Source: Nonlabens ulvanivorans
GTDB taxonomy: Bacteria > Bacteroidota > Bacteroidia > Flavobacteriales > Flavobacteriaceae
Direction of reading: 5' to 3'
Assembly: GCF_000755285.1 (NCBI RefSeq)
Contig: NZ_BBMK01000001.1
Coordinates: 124,001-188,000, forward strand
Length of the DNA: 64,000 bases
The notes beneath the pieces were generated by a model. It ran no database searches. It saw only the letters and a list, made by a program, of their open reading frames with translations, and had not been told where the DNA came from. The stretch's first letter is position 1, and each line of letters begins with the position of its first letter. This document shows positions 18,837 to 27,661 of this stretch, in pieces. The translations under genes were made by a program, and so were the position numbers.

Positions 18837-19367
18837 ATGCGTAAGAAAGATTGTTTTTACGTAGGTACGATAGTAAATAAATTTAGTTTTAAAGGTGAGT
18901 TATTAGTCAAGTTAGACACAGACGAGCCAGAGCTATTTACAGAAATGGAATCAGTTTTTATCGAAATCGGTAAAAATTTGGTTCCATTTTTTATTGAATC
19001 TAGTCAATTACACAAATCTCTTCTATTAAGAGTGAGGTTTGAAGATATCGATGATGAAGCTGCTGCAGACGCATTGATGAAACACGACTTGTACCTGCCA
19101 CTGACTGCTTTACCAGCTTTAAAAGGAAATAAATTCTATTTTCATGAGATTATCGATTACAAAATGATTGATGTTAATTATGGAGAGGTTGGAATTATTA
19201 CTGGTGTAAATGATACCACATCTCAAGCCTTATTTGAGGTAGATCAAAATGGGACCGAAATATTAATCCCTATGAACGATGACTTTATAAAAGAAGTAAA
19301 TCGTGAGACTAAAACCATCACCGTTGAAACGCCTGATGGTCTTATAGAAATGTATCTTTCCGAATAA
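18837..19367 (+). CDS. rimM: 16S rRNA processing protein RimM
   Basis: Assists maturation of the 30S head and binds S19. The N-terminal beta-barrel has VGTIVNKFSFKGELLVKLDTDEPELF and the C-terminal PRC-barrel has YFHEIIDYKMIDVNYGEVGII. Length is 176 residues, nine bases after rpsP; the rpsP-rimM order is conserved across bacteria. Confidence 0.95.
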   Translation: MRKKDCFYVGTIVNKFSFKGELLVKLDTDEPELFTEMESVFIEIGKNLVPFFIESSQLHKSLLLRVRFEDIDDEAAADALMKHDLYLPLTALPALKGNKFYFHEIIDYKMIDVNYGEVGIITGVNDTTSQALFEVDQNGTEILIPMNDDFIKEVNRETKTITVETPDGLIEMYLSE

Positions 19368-19373
19368 AATTTT

Positions 19374-20099
19374 ATGAGCGTTTTTAAATTCAAAGAATTT
19401 GAAGTGACTCAAGATCGTTGTGCTCAAAAAGTAGGCACTGACGGTGTGCTCCTAGGCGCTTGGGCTTGTAAAAACAAAACTCCATACAACATACTAGACA
19501 TAGGAGCTGGTACAGGCGTTATTTCATTAATGCTTGCACAACGGTTTCATGGCGCACAGATAGAAGCTGTAGAACTGGATGAAGATGCATTTGAGCAAGC
19601 TGCTACTAACTTTGAAGAAAGTCCATGGGGGGGTAATCGCTTATTTTGTTTTCATGCCTCATTTCAAGAGTATTTTGAAGAAATAGATGAGACTTACGAA
19701 CTGATTATTAGTAATCCACCTTTTTTTGATTCTAGCAGTGTTAAAATAGATTCAGATATTAAAAAAAGCAGAGAGCAAGCACGTTTTGATGATGCATTAC
19801 CTTTTGAGGAATTAATCTACGGAGTCTATAAGTTACTAGATGACGATGGCATTTTTGCCTGTGTAATACCAAGTGACCGAGAGGACCATTTTTTGAGAAT
19901 TGCGGCTCATTATAAACTTCTTCCAGCACGCATTACACATGTAAAAGGAACTGAGGCTAGCTCTGTTAAGAGAAGCTTGTTAGAGTTACGTTTTCGCAAA
20001 AGCGAGATAGAAAGAGACCTACTTACTATCGAATTAAGTAGACATGAGTATACTAAAGATTATACTTGCCTTGTTAAAGATTTCTATTTAAAAATGTAA
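19374..20099 (+). CDS. trmN6: tRNA1(Val) adenine-37 N6-methyltransferase
   Basis: SAM-dependent methyltransferase of the YfiC/TrmN6 type. SAM motif I is LDIGAGTGVISLMLAQ near residue 40 and the N6-adenine catalytic motif is SNPPFF near 115. The start RCAQKVGTDGVLLGAWA is typical. A run of seven G at 19627-19633 gives SPWGGNR, one residue longer than SPWxxR in the family. A loose palindrome variant is at 19989. It follows rimM by six bases. Confidence 0.9.
   Translation: MSVFKFKEFEVTQDRCAQKVGTDGVLLGAWACKNKTPYNILDIGAGTGVISLMLAQRFHGAQIEAVELDEDAFEQAATNFEESPWGGNRLFCFHASFQEYFEEIDETYELIISNPPFFDSSSVKIDSDIKKSREQARFDDALPFEELIYGVYKLLDDDGIFACVIPSDREDHFLRIAAHYKLLPARITHVKGTEASSVKRSLLELRFRKSEIERDLLTIELSRHEYTKDYTCLVKDFYLKM
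19627..19633. repeat. G7 tract in trmN6
   Basis: Seven G; one extra in-frame Gly compared with the family motif. Confidence 0.55.
19989..20004. repeat. Palindrome variant (two changes), in trmN6
   Basis: CGTTTTCGCAAAAGCG: still largely self-complementary, since the two changes are symmetric partners apart from the outer pair. Confidence 0.5.
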
Positions 20100-20155
20100 G
20101 CAACACTTTGAGCATCTGACTTAAGAAAAGTATATTTACGAAAACGATTGAAACG

Positions 20156-21334
20156 ATGAAACCAGATTTATTTGAAGCACCAGATTATTATAACCTGGAC
20201 GACCTTTTAACTGAGGAACATATAATGATACGTGATGCTGCCCGTGCATGGGTTAAGCGTGACGTTTCTCCTATAATTGAAAAAGCAGCACAAGATGCAA
20301 AGTTCCCTAAAAGTATTATACCTGGACTTGCTTCTATTGGTGCTTTTGGACCATATATACCAGAGGAGTACGGAGGAGCTGGACTGGATCAAATTTCATA
20401 TGGTTTAATAATGCAGGAAATAGAACGTGGTGATAGTGGAGTGCGCTCTACAGCATCTGTTCAATCTTCTTTAGTAATGTATCCTATATGGAAATATGGT
20501 ACTGAAGAACAAAAACAAAAATTCTTACCTAAACTAGCGAGTGGCGAGTTTATGGGATCCTTTGGTTTAACTGAGCCAGATCATGGATCTAATCCTAGTG
20601 GAATGGTTACTCGTTTTAAAGATGCTGGTGATCATGTCATACTCAACGGTGCAAAACTATGGATATCTAACAGCCCATTTTGCGATGTTGCTGTAGTATG
20701 GGCAAAGGATGAAAATGATCGTATTCACGGTCTTTTAGTAGAACGTGGAATGGAAGGATTTACAACACCAGAAACGCACAACAAGTGGTCCTTAAGAGCT
20801 AGTGCGACTGGAGAATTAATTTTTCAAGATGTAAAAATTCCTAAATCAAATATATTACCAGGACGCAGTGGACTGGGCGCGCCTTTAAGTTGTTTAGATA
20901 GTGCCCGCTTTGGGATTGCATGGGGCGCTATAGGTGCTGCTATGGATTGTTATGATACAGCATTAAGATATTCAAAAGAACGTATACAATTCGGTAAACC
21001 AATTGCTGGCTTTCAATTACAACAAAAAAAGCTGGCTGAAATGATTACTGAGATTACTAAAGCTCAATTACTAGCATGGCGATTAGGTGTACTACGTGAA
21101 CAAGGAAAAGCCACTAGTGCACAAATCTCTATGGCTAAACGTAATAACGTAGAAATAGCCATCAACATAGCTAGAGAAGCAAGACAAATGTTAGGTGGTA
21201 TGGGAATCACTGGCGAGTACAGCATTATGCGTCACTCAATGAACCTAGAAAGTGTTATTACATATGAAGGTACACACGACATTCATTTATTAATAACGGG
21301 TTTAGATATTACTGGAGAAAACGCCTTTTCTTAA
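20156..21334 (+). CDS. Acyl-CoA dehydrogenase, glutaryl-CoA dehydrogenase type
   Basis: FAD enzyme of 392 residues. Three-part acyl-CoA dehydrogenase fold: an N-terminal helical part, the middle FAD motif GSFGLTEPDHGSNPSGM with WISNSPFCDVAVVWAK, and a C-terminal helical part with RIQFGKPIAGFQLQQ and YEGTHDIH, whose Glu is the catalytic base. The set matches glutaryl-CoA dehydrogenase, which oxidises and decarboxylates glutaryl-CoA in lysine and tryptophan breakdown. It is a single gene with its own terminator. Substrate is inferred from family pattern. Confidence 0.86.
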   Translation: MKPDLFEAPDYYNLDDLLTEEHIMIRDAARAWVKRDVSPIIEKAAQDAKFPKSIIPGLASIGAFGPYIPEEYGGAGLDQISYGLIMQEIERGDSGVRSTASVQSSLVMYPIWKYGTEEQKQKFLPKLASGEFMGSFGLTEPDHGSNPSGMVTRFKDAGDHVILNGAKLWISNSPFCDVAVVWAKDENDRIHGLLVERGMEGFTTPETHNKWSLRASATGELIFQDVKIPKSNILPGRSGLGAPLSCLDSARFGIAWGAIGAAMDCYDTALRYSKERIQFGKPIAGFQLQQKKLAEMITEITKAQLLAWRLGVLREQGKATSAQISMAKRNNVEIAINIAREARQMLGGMGITGEYSIMRHSMNLESVITYEGTHDIHLLITGLDITGENAFS

Positions 21335-21357
21335 TTACTAATAGACAAATTATATCA

Positions 21358-21389
21358 TAAAAAAACCGATTCTCACGAATCGGTTTTTT
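21358..21389. terminator. Bidirectional terminator
   Basis: AAAAACCGATTC-TCAC-GAATCGGTTTTT between the convergent dehydrogenase and nfu genes. Confidence 0.85.
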
Positions 21390-21403
21390 ATGCTTGTTAG
21401 AGT

Positions 21404-21688
21404 TTATAACTCTATGTTATCGCGATATTCTTCTTTTAAATCCTGACCAGAAATGTCTATAACACTTTCTATTTGAGGAGCATATTTTTTAACGGTGAGT
21501 TCAACACCAGACTTTAAAGTCATCTGATTTACATGACAACCTACACAAGTCCCCCCCAACAAGCGTACTGTGACGTATTTATCTTCTTTGATATCTACGA
21601 GCTCGATATCACCAGCATCCCGTTGTAAAAAAGGTCTGATTTCTTCTAGTCCAGCTTCAACAGCGGCTTTAAGTTCGGTTCCTGTCAT
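21404..21688 (-). CDS. NifU-like Fe-S scaffold/carrier (Nfu domain)
   Basis: A 94-residue protein that is a single Nfu domain. It carries the CVGC motif (CxxC) that holds a bridging Fe-S cluster, followed by MTLKSGVELTVKKYAP. A run of seven C at 21551-21557 (G7 on the coding strand) gives LLGGTCVGC, one Gly more than the usual LLGTCVGC. It follows mrp by four bases, so the two Fe-S factors form an operon. Confidence 0.9.
   Translation of the reverse strand: MTGTELKAAVEAGLEEIRPFLQRDAGDIELVDIKEDKYVTVRLLGGTCVGCHVNQMTLKSGVELTVKKYAPQIESVIDISGQDLKEEYRDNIEL
21551..21557. repeat. C7 tract (G7 on coding strand) in nfu
   Basis: Adds one Gly just before the CxxC cluster motif. Confidence 0.55.
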
Positions 21689-21692
21689 AATT

Positions 21693-22832
21693 TTATTTGT
21701 TTACTGCGCTACAACCTGCCATCGTTGTTATTTCTATTGCTCTAGTAGGAGGCAACGCACTGTTGCGTCGCACAGTTTGCTCTACAACATTCTTAGTAAT
21801 CTCTGTAAAAGCTGATTCGATTTCTGTTCCTTCTTGCAGTGCCGCTGGACGACCTATGTCACCTGCTTCTCTAATGCTTTGTAATAAAGGTAACTCTCCT
21901 AAGAATGGCACTTTAAGATCATCGGCTAGATGCTTTGCTCCATCCTTACCAAAAATATGGTATTTATTGTCTGGTAATTCTGGTGGAGTGAAATAAGCCA
22001 TATTCTCAATAATACCTAATACAGGTACATTTATACTTTCTTGCTGGAACATTGCGACACCTTTGCGAGCATCTGCTAGAGCAACAGTTTGAGGAGTACT
22101 AACTACAACAGCACCAGTTAGTGGTAATGATTGCATGATAGATAAGTGAATATCTCCAGTACCTGGTGGTAAATCAACTACAAGAAAATCTAAATTACCC
22201 CCATGCAGCATCAAAAATCATTTGATTTAAAGCCTTTGCAGCCATAGGACCACGCCATACGACAGCTTGATCTGGCTGTGTAAAGAACCCTATAGAAAGA
22301 ATCTTTACTCCATAACTCTCTACAGGTTTCATTTTAGACTTTCCGTCTACATTAACAGATAGTGGTTTTTCATTTACAACATCAAACATTATGGTAGCAC
22401 TAGGCCCATAAATATCTGCATCTAAAAGACCTACTTTAAAACCCATTTTTGCGAGTGAAACCGCAAGGTTTGCAGTTACGGTAGATTTACCTACACCACC
22501 TTTTCCAGATGCTACAGCGATAATATTATCTATACCAGGAATGGCTTTCCCTTTAATTTCTGGAGCCTTGTTTTCAGTAACAGGTGCTTCTACTTTAAGA
22601 TTTACTTTAATCTGTGCTTTCTCATAAACTTCTTTATGAATGGCTTGCAGAATAGAAACCTCTGTCTTTTTTTTTGCCTGTAGGTGGGATTATCAATAGT
22701 GACATCTACCACTACCTCATCTCCAAAAACGAGTACGTTTTTAATGGCACCACTTTCTACCATATTTTGCCCATGACCAGGAACCGATATGGTTTCTAGC
22801 GCCTTCATTACTTGTTGTTTTTCTATTTTCAT
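21693..22832 (-). CDS. mrp: Mrp/ApbC Fe-S cluster carrier ATPase (two frame breaks)
   Basis: P-loop ATPase that delivers Fe-S clusters. The N-terminal MIP18-like domain (VMKALETISVPGHGQNMVESG) is followed by the deviant Walker A ASGKGGVGKST, LLDADIYGPS, the VVWRGPM motif and the DLPPGTGDIHLS switch. Two breaks interrupt it: one base missing near 22682-22685, and one base too many in C5 at 22198-22202, where four would read AAWGNLDFLVVDLPPG. With both repaired the protein is about 379 residues, the family length. Confidence 0.85.
22198..22202. repeat. C5 tract with a +1 shift, in mrp
   Basis: Five C where four keep the mrp frame. Confidence 0.6.
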
Positions 22833-22922
22833 AGCTTCTTTAGAATACTACAAAGATAAGCAGCAAGACACTTAATTAAAAGCAATCTAAATAAGAAACT
22901 GATAATCTGTTGTTAAGAATTA

Positions 22923-22938
22923 CGCTTTCGCGAAAGCG
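22923..22938. repeat. 16-bp palindrome, perfect copy, intergenic
   Basis: CGCTTTCGCGAAAGCG, 20 bases after the stop of the alkyltransferase-like gene and upstream of mrp, on the downstream side of a minus-strand gene. Confidence 0.9.
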
Positions 22939-22957
22939 AAAGTCAAAATAACCTCTG

Positions 22958-23302
22958 TTAATCTTTAAAATCAGGTAACTCTAGATTAGGATCCCAATAG
23001 ATTTCTTTAAAATTTTGAATTTGGTCCTCAATCACAGTGATTCCTTCACTTTCTAAAAGTTGTTGCATAAGATTAGTTCCCTGAAAATGATGCTTCCCCG
23101 TTAATAAGCCATTGCGATTTACAACGCGTTGCGCTGGTATACCCGGCACGTTGTGACTAGCATTCATAGCATACCCTACCGTCCTACTACTGCGCGGCGC
23201 TCCAATGAATCTAGCTATGGCGCCATAACTAGTGACACGACCATAAGGAATTTGTCTTACTACTTTAAAAACGCGCTCATAAAAATCATTAGAAGACTTC
23301 AT
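22958..23302 (-). CDS. Alkyltransferase-like (ATL) DNA-repair protein
   Basis: A 114-residue protein with the DNA-binding fold of O6-alkylguanine-DNA alkyltransferases (YGRVTSYGAIARFIGAPRSSRTVGYAM). The active-site motif, normally PCHRV, reads IPAQRVVNRNG: the acceptor Cys is Ala. It therefore cannot transfer the alkyl group and should act like ATL proteins, which mark alkylated guanine for nucleotide excision repair. It overlaps the end of the LysE gene by 14 bases. Confidence 0.88.
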   Translation of the reverse strand: MKSSNDFYERVFKVVRQIPYGRVTSYGAIARFIGAPRSSRTVGYAMNASHNVPGIPAQRVVNRNGLLTGKHHFQGTNLMQQLLESEGITVIEDQIQNFKEIYWDPNLELPDFKD

Positions 23303-23917
23303 ATATACGTATTAAAGTGAATAAGGCAATCACCATGGTTAATACCGAAAGAATATAATTGATTTTACGAGCAAATGTATGACTGTCAAAACCAAATTTC
23401 TTGACATATTTTATATACGCAAACAGCATCATAAAAGTCCCTATAGAGCTCCAAGTATAAATAAATGAGCCATGGGATATTCAAAGGTAAATAGACCGCG
23501 ACCTGCTAGGAAAGAGCTAAAACCAATGTAAAAAGGAATTGGGAAAATATTTAATGCTGACAAAATAATACCTTGACTAAAAAGCTTCACATCTGATTTA
23601 TCTACTGGTTGTATTTCTGGAGAATTATCCAATCTAGCTTTTATAAAAAAGAAAATAGATAAGGCTATAAAGACAGCTATCGCAAATTTTTCAAGAGTAA
23701 TTAAAATATCTGGATTATCATTAAGCAACTTAGAAAAAAACACTCCTACATAAACCTGTGCAATTACAACAACGGCAGCTCCTAAAGCAAAAACAATAGC
23801 GGCTCGTCTACTTTGTTTTACACTTATCTTGGCTGCTGTTAAATTCAATAATCCTGGAGGAATAACTCCCACAAAACCGACACAAAAACCAAAAATAAAA
23901 TGTAATAATGTAATCAT
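23289..23917 (-). CDS. LysE-family amino-acid exporter (frame broken near 23450)
   Basis: A membrane protein of about 209 residues with six hydrophobic helices. The N-terminus FGFCVGFVGVIPPGLLNLTA matches the first helix of LysE/RhtB exporters, which carries the PPG-type signature. The frame stops early near 23441, but one base restored at 23446-23452 gives a sixth helix (YILSVLTMVIALFTLI) and a stop at 23289. It begins right after trmB ends. Exported substrate unknown. Confidence 0.72.
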
Positions 23918-24589
23918 TTATCGCAATCTGAATTTAAGGTAAGTTATGGCCTTACCTTGCTCAAGATACTGCTTTTCATAAAAAGTCTGTGTTCTTACTA
24001 CTTCTTCAGGCGCTTCAGTATGTGTATAGATGTCATGATGCGCAAATACAATATCCTCACCTAGTCCTTGCAATAACCCCCCCAATGTATAACCATGCAT
24101 AAACTCAGAATCTGTTTTGAGATTTATAAATCCACCTTCTACAAGTATATTTTTATACTTCGATAAAAATTCTGGATTAGTCATGCGGTGCTTAGTACGT
24201 TTATACTTTATCTGTGGATCTGGAAAAGTAATCCATATTTCATCTATTTCATGCTTGCCAAAAGCATACTCAACGAGTTCTATTTGAGTCCGCAGAAAAG
24301 CGACGTTAGTCAATCCTTCCTCAATGGCTGTTTTTGCACCACGCCAGAAACGAGCTCCTTTAATATCTACACCTATAAAATTACGGTTGGGATATTTGCG
24401 CGCTAGATCAATGGTATATTCTCCTTTACCACAACCTAATTCTAAAGTTATAGGATTATCATTTTTAAAAAACGCAGCCCATTTACCTTTCCACTCAAAT
24501 GCTGTAGTCATCTCTTCCCTAGTAGGTTGGATAACGTTATCAAATGTTTCGTTTTCGTTAAATCGCTTTAATTTATTCTTAGATCCCAA
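23918..24589 (-). CDS. trmB: tRNA (guanine-N7-)-methyltransferase
   Basis: Methylates G46 of tRNA. The 223-residue protein has LELGCGKGEYTIDLA (SAM loop) near residue 50, NFIGVDIKGARFWRG, and the family motif ITFPDPQIKYKRTKHRMTNPEFL. A run of seven C at 24077-24083 encodes YTLGGLLQG, one Gly more than the usual YTLGLLQG. First gene of the trmB-lysE-ATL run on the minus strand. Confidence 0.93.
   Translation of the reverse strand: MGSKNKLKRFNENETFDNVIQPTREEMTTAFEWKGKWAAFFKNDNPITLELGCGKGEYTIDLARKYPNRNFIGVDIKGARFWRGAKTAIEEGLTNVAFLRTQIELVEYAFGKHEIDEIWITFPDPQIKYKRTKHRMTNPEFLSKYKNILVEGGFINLKTDSEFMHGYTLGGLLQGLGEDIVFAHHDIYTHTEAPEEVVRTQTFYEKQYLEQGKAITYLKFRLR
24077..24083. repeat. C7 tract (G7 on coding strand) in trmB
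   Basis: Adds one in-frame Gly. Confidence 0.55.
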
Positions 24590-24657
24590 TACAATTATTT
24601 AATAGATGGATAATTAATCCTTAAAGCCATGCGGCTTAAAGACGCTTATATTTGAAT

Positions 24658-25766
24658 ATGCAAATATCTAAAAACATTCTGGTTGCACCACTAAATTGGG
24701 GACTAGGTCATGCAACTCGTTGTATTCCTATCATTAATGCTATTATCTCAAATGGCGACAACCCTATCATAGCAAGCGATGGAATGGCTTTAGAGCTATT
24801 AAAAAAAGAATTTCCGAAGCTGAAATTTATTGAATTACCTAGTTATGAAATTTCGTATCCAGAAAAAGGACAGTTTTTAAAGCTTAAATTACTTAAAGAT
24901 TCTCCTAAAATCTGGAACGCCATAAGAAAAGAACACCTGATGCTAGGTGAAATTATTGCACATCATCAATTAGACGGCGTCATTTCTGATAATAGATTAG
25001 GTCTATACAGTAAGGTAATCCCTAGTGTGATTATCACACATCAATTACAAGTATTATCGGGCTCAACGACTTGGTTAAGCACTCAACTTCATTTACATTA
25101 TATAAAGAAGTTTGATTATTGCTGGATACCTGATGTAGATGGTGTTCAGAATTTATCTGGATTACTATCTCAACATAATGATGATGATATTTTTAAAGTT
25201 TACTTAGGCCCTTTGAGCAGGTTTGAACATAATCCTAAATCACAAATAAAATATGATTTAATGGTTTTACTTTCTGGACCAGAGCCTCAACGCAGCATAT
25301 TAGAACGCAAATTATTAAATGAAGTAAAGCGCTTTAATGGCGAGGTCCTTTTTATTGCAGGTAATGTCCGTGGTAAACAGCAAATGGAAAAGAAAGGTGA
25401 TGTAACCTATTACAATTACTTATCTACTGAAGGGCTACAAAAAGCACTGGATCGCAGTGATATCATCTTAAGTCGCAGTGGTTATACCACAATCATGGAC
25501 CTACATAAACTAGAAAAAAGCTTTTTATCCCAACACCTGGACAGTTTGAACAGGAGTATCTCGCTCAATCATTAGATGATCAAGGCATTGTACCTTTTAT
25601 AAATCAAGAAGAATTTAAAATTGAAATGTTAGAAAGAGTTGAAAGATATAAAGGCCTACAATCCGTCTATTCTTCAACGACTACTTCAATATCGGCTATA
25701 TTATCAGAGACCTTCTCAAGGGTAAATGAAAACTCTGACCCTATACCAGGTTCACTATCCACATAG
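24658..25766 (+). CDS. MurG-like glycosyltransferase (frame broken near 25524; 3' end uncertain)
   Basis: GT-B-fold protein: the N-terminal NILVAPLNWGLGHATRCIPII (glycine-rich loop), the central VLLSGPEPQRSILERKLL, and RSDIILSRSGYTTIMDL near the donor-binding site. A T missing from TTTTT at 25522-25526 ends the frame at 25575; restoring it gives PTPGQFEQEYLAQSLDDQGI, the usual C-terminal donor motif. Read on, the frame would stop at 25766, overlapping the kinase gene by 100 bases, so a second error near the end is likely. A TTG six bases upstream is the alternative start. Confidence 0.68.
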
Positions 25767-26760
25767 ATGCTCTCATTATGAGCTTCTACAATGTGTTTTA
25801 CGATAGCTAGACCTAAACCAGATCCACCTTCACGACGAGAGCCACTTTGATCTACCCTAAAGAATCTTTCAAATAATCGTGGTATAAACTCTTTTTTAAT
25901 TCCCTCGCCATTGTCTGTAACTCTAACGATGACTTTATTATTTATAAGGTCTTCAATAGCAATCTCTGTTGTCCCATTCTGCTTACCATATTTAATGGAG
26001 TTCACCACTAGGTTTGCGATGACTTGTTGAATCCTTTCTTGATCTGCAAAACTATAATAGGATCGTTATAATCCATATCAAACGTTAAGGAGATATTCTT
26101 TTTTGCAGCCTTCATCTCAAACTGATCAAATACCTGTTGTACTAATTCTACAACATCAAACTCTATCACCTCTAGAGACATATCACCTACTTCTAGTTTT
26201 GTGATCATGTCCATATCTTTTACAATATAGGTCAGTCGTTCCACTCCTTTTTGTGCTCTTTGTAAATACTTTTTACGAATAACTTTATCCTTATGAGCAC
26301 CGTCAATAAGAGTATCTATATAACCTTGTACTGTAAAAAGTGGTGTTTTAAGCTCGTGTGAGATATTACCTAAAAATTCTTTCCTATAGGTCTCTCTAAC
26401 TTTAAGTGTTTCTATTTCTATTTTTTTATCCTTTGCAAAACGTTCCACTTGCTCAGTCAACGTGCGCATATCTGTAGCAATCTCTCGATCTGTAAAATTA
26501 CTGGTCTCTAATAGGCTTACGTCCTCATAGATTTTTTTAATACGACGATATATAAATCGCTGTACACGATATTGTATTATGAAAAAGGAACTACAAAAAA
26601 GCAGTAGTACCATGATTAATTCATGCCACCATTTTTTAAACTCAAGGTCAAAGATTAGATGGAACAATAGCAATAATAGACCAAAAACTATTGTAATAAA
26701 TAGAGATGATCTAACTGCAAATCGATAGCTGCGTTTAGTATTAGAAGAGTTATTTGACAT
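25667..26760 (-). CDS. PhoR-type sensor histidine kinase (frame broken near 26050)
   Basis: About 364 residues with two N-terminal membrane helices (about 17-34 and 43-62) and almost no periplasmic loop. The HisKA domain carries the phospho-accepting His in FLGNISHELKTPLFTVQGY. The ATPase domain has N box VVNSIKYG, DNGEGIKKE and GSGLGLAIVKHIV. A T missing near 26047-26051 splits it between the N-terminal half and the N box; restoring it reads IVFADQERIQQVIANLV. Its start overlaps the end of the response-regulator gene by 11 bases. The signal is unknown. Confidence 0.87.
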
Positions 26761-27439
26761 ATTTATAGCCTACACCTTTTACGGTTTTAAAGCTATCGTC
26801 ACCTAGTTTTTCTCTTAGTTTTCTGATATGAACATCAATAGTTCTACCACCTACAATAACTTCATTTCCCCCCCAGACCACATCGAGAATTTCTTCTCGT
26901 TTAAAAACTTTACCTGGTTTTGAGGTAAGTAATGAAAGTAGTTCAAATTCTTTGCGCGGCAAAATAATTTCTTCTTTCTTGAAGACTATTTTATATTGAT
27001 CTTTATCGATAATTAGATCACCTATCTTTATAATATTACCTTCATCACCTTTAGGCATCGCATTGCGACGCAATAGGGATTTTACCTTAGAAACTAATAC
27101 ACGCGGCTTAATTGGTTTTGCAATATAATCGTCTGCACCAGCATCAAAACCTGCAATCATTGAATAATCCTCACCACGAGCAGTTAAGAAGGTGATAATG
27201 GTATGATCTAATTCTGGAATTTTACGGATTTGCTCGCAAGCCTCAATACCGTCCATAACAGGCATCATCACGTCTAGAATGATCAAATCTGGCTTTTTCT
27301 TCTTTGCTTTTTGTACACCTTCTTTTCCATTCTCGGCTGTAAAAACTTGATAACCTTCGTTTTTCAAATTATAGCTTACAATTTCTAGAATATCCGGCTC
27401 ATCATCTACCAATAAAATCTTTGCAATAGCGTCTTTCAT
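26750..27439 (-). CDS. OmpR/PhoB-family response regulator
   Basis: A 229-residue transcription factor: receiver domain with acidic pocket DDEPD, phospho-acceptor in LILDVMMPVMDG and Lys in KPIKP, then a winged-helix domain with RKEFELLSLL and RTIDVHIRKLREKLG. It is the partner of the overlapping kinase. A run of seven C at 26868-26874 encodes VWGGNEVIVGGRT; the family spacing (for example PhoB VWGTNVYVEDRT) predicts one residue fewer. Its 5' region holds a palindrome copy at 27547. Confidence 0.93.
   Translation of the reverse strand: MKDAIAKILLVDDEPDILEIVSYNLKNEGYQVFTAENGKEGVQKAKKKKPDLIILDVMMPVMDGIEACEQIRKIPELDHTIITFLTARGEDYSMIAGFDAGADDYIAKPIKPRVLVSKVKSLLRRNAMPKGDEGNIIKIGDLIIDKDQYKIVFKKEEIILPRKEFELLSLLTSKPGKVFKREEILDVVWGGNEVIVGGRTIDVHIRKLREKLGDDSFKTVKGVGYKYVK
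26868..26874. repeat. C7 tract (G7 on coding strand) in the response regulator
   Basis: Adds one Gly in the DNA-binding domain loop. Confidence 0.55.
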
Positions 27440-27546
27440 CTTAGTGTCAAGTAAGGTGCTAAGTTAATAAGTTTATCAGCAAATAAAATTAATTGATTGT
27501 TAGCTTTAAGTTAAGCGATATTAAATCTAAGTTCTTTCTTGAAAAC

Positions 27547-27562
27547 CGCTTTCGCGAAAGCG
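27547..27562. repeat. 16-bp palindrome, perfect copy, intergenic
   Basis: Lies in the 222-base divergent gap between the response regulator and the M36 peptidase. Nothing else is recognisable in this gap. Confidence 0.9.
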
Positions 27563-27661
27563 AAATTTAAAAAATAGACACATGAACAAAGTCTTGTGAT
27601 AGAATTATGAGATTCAAGATGTATATTGGAGCTTTATTACCACTCAGATTATCAATTACAT

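Noticed and set aside
22195-22446. Mrp as three separate small proteins
   Set aside because: Each piece holds consecutive Mrp motifs and one-base changes join them.
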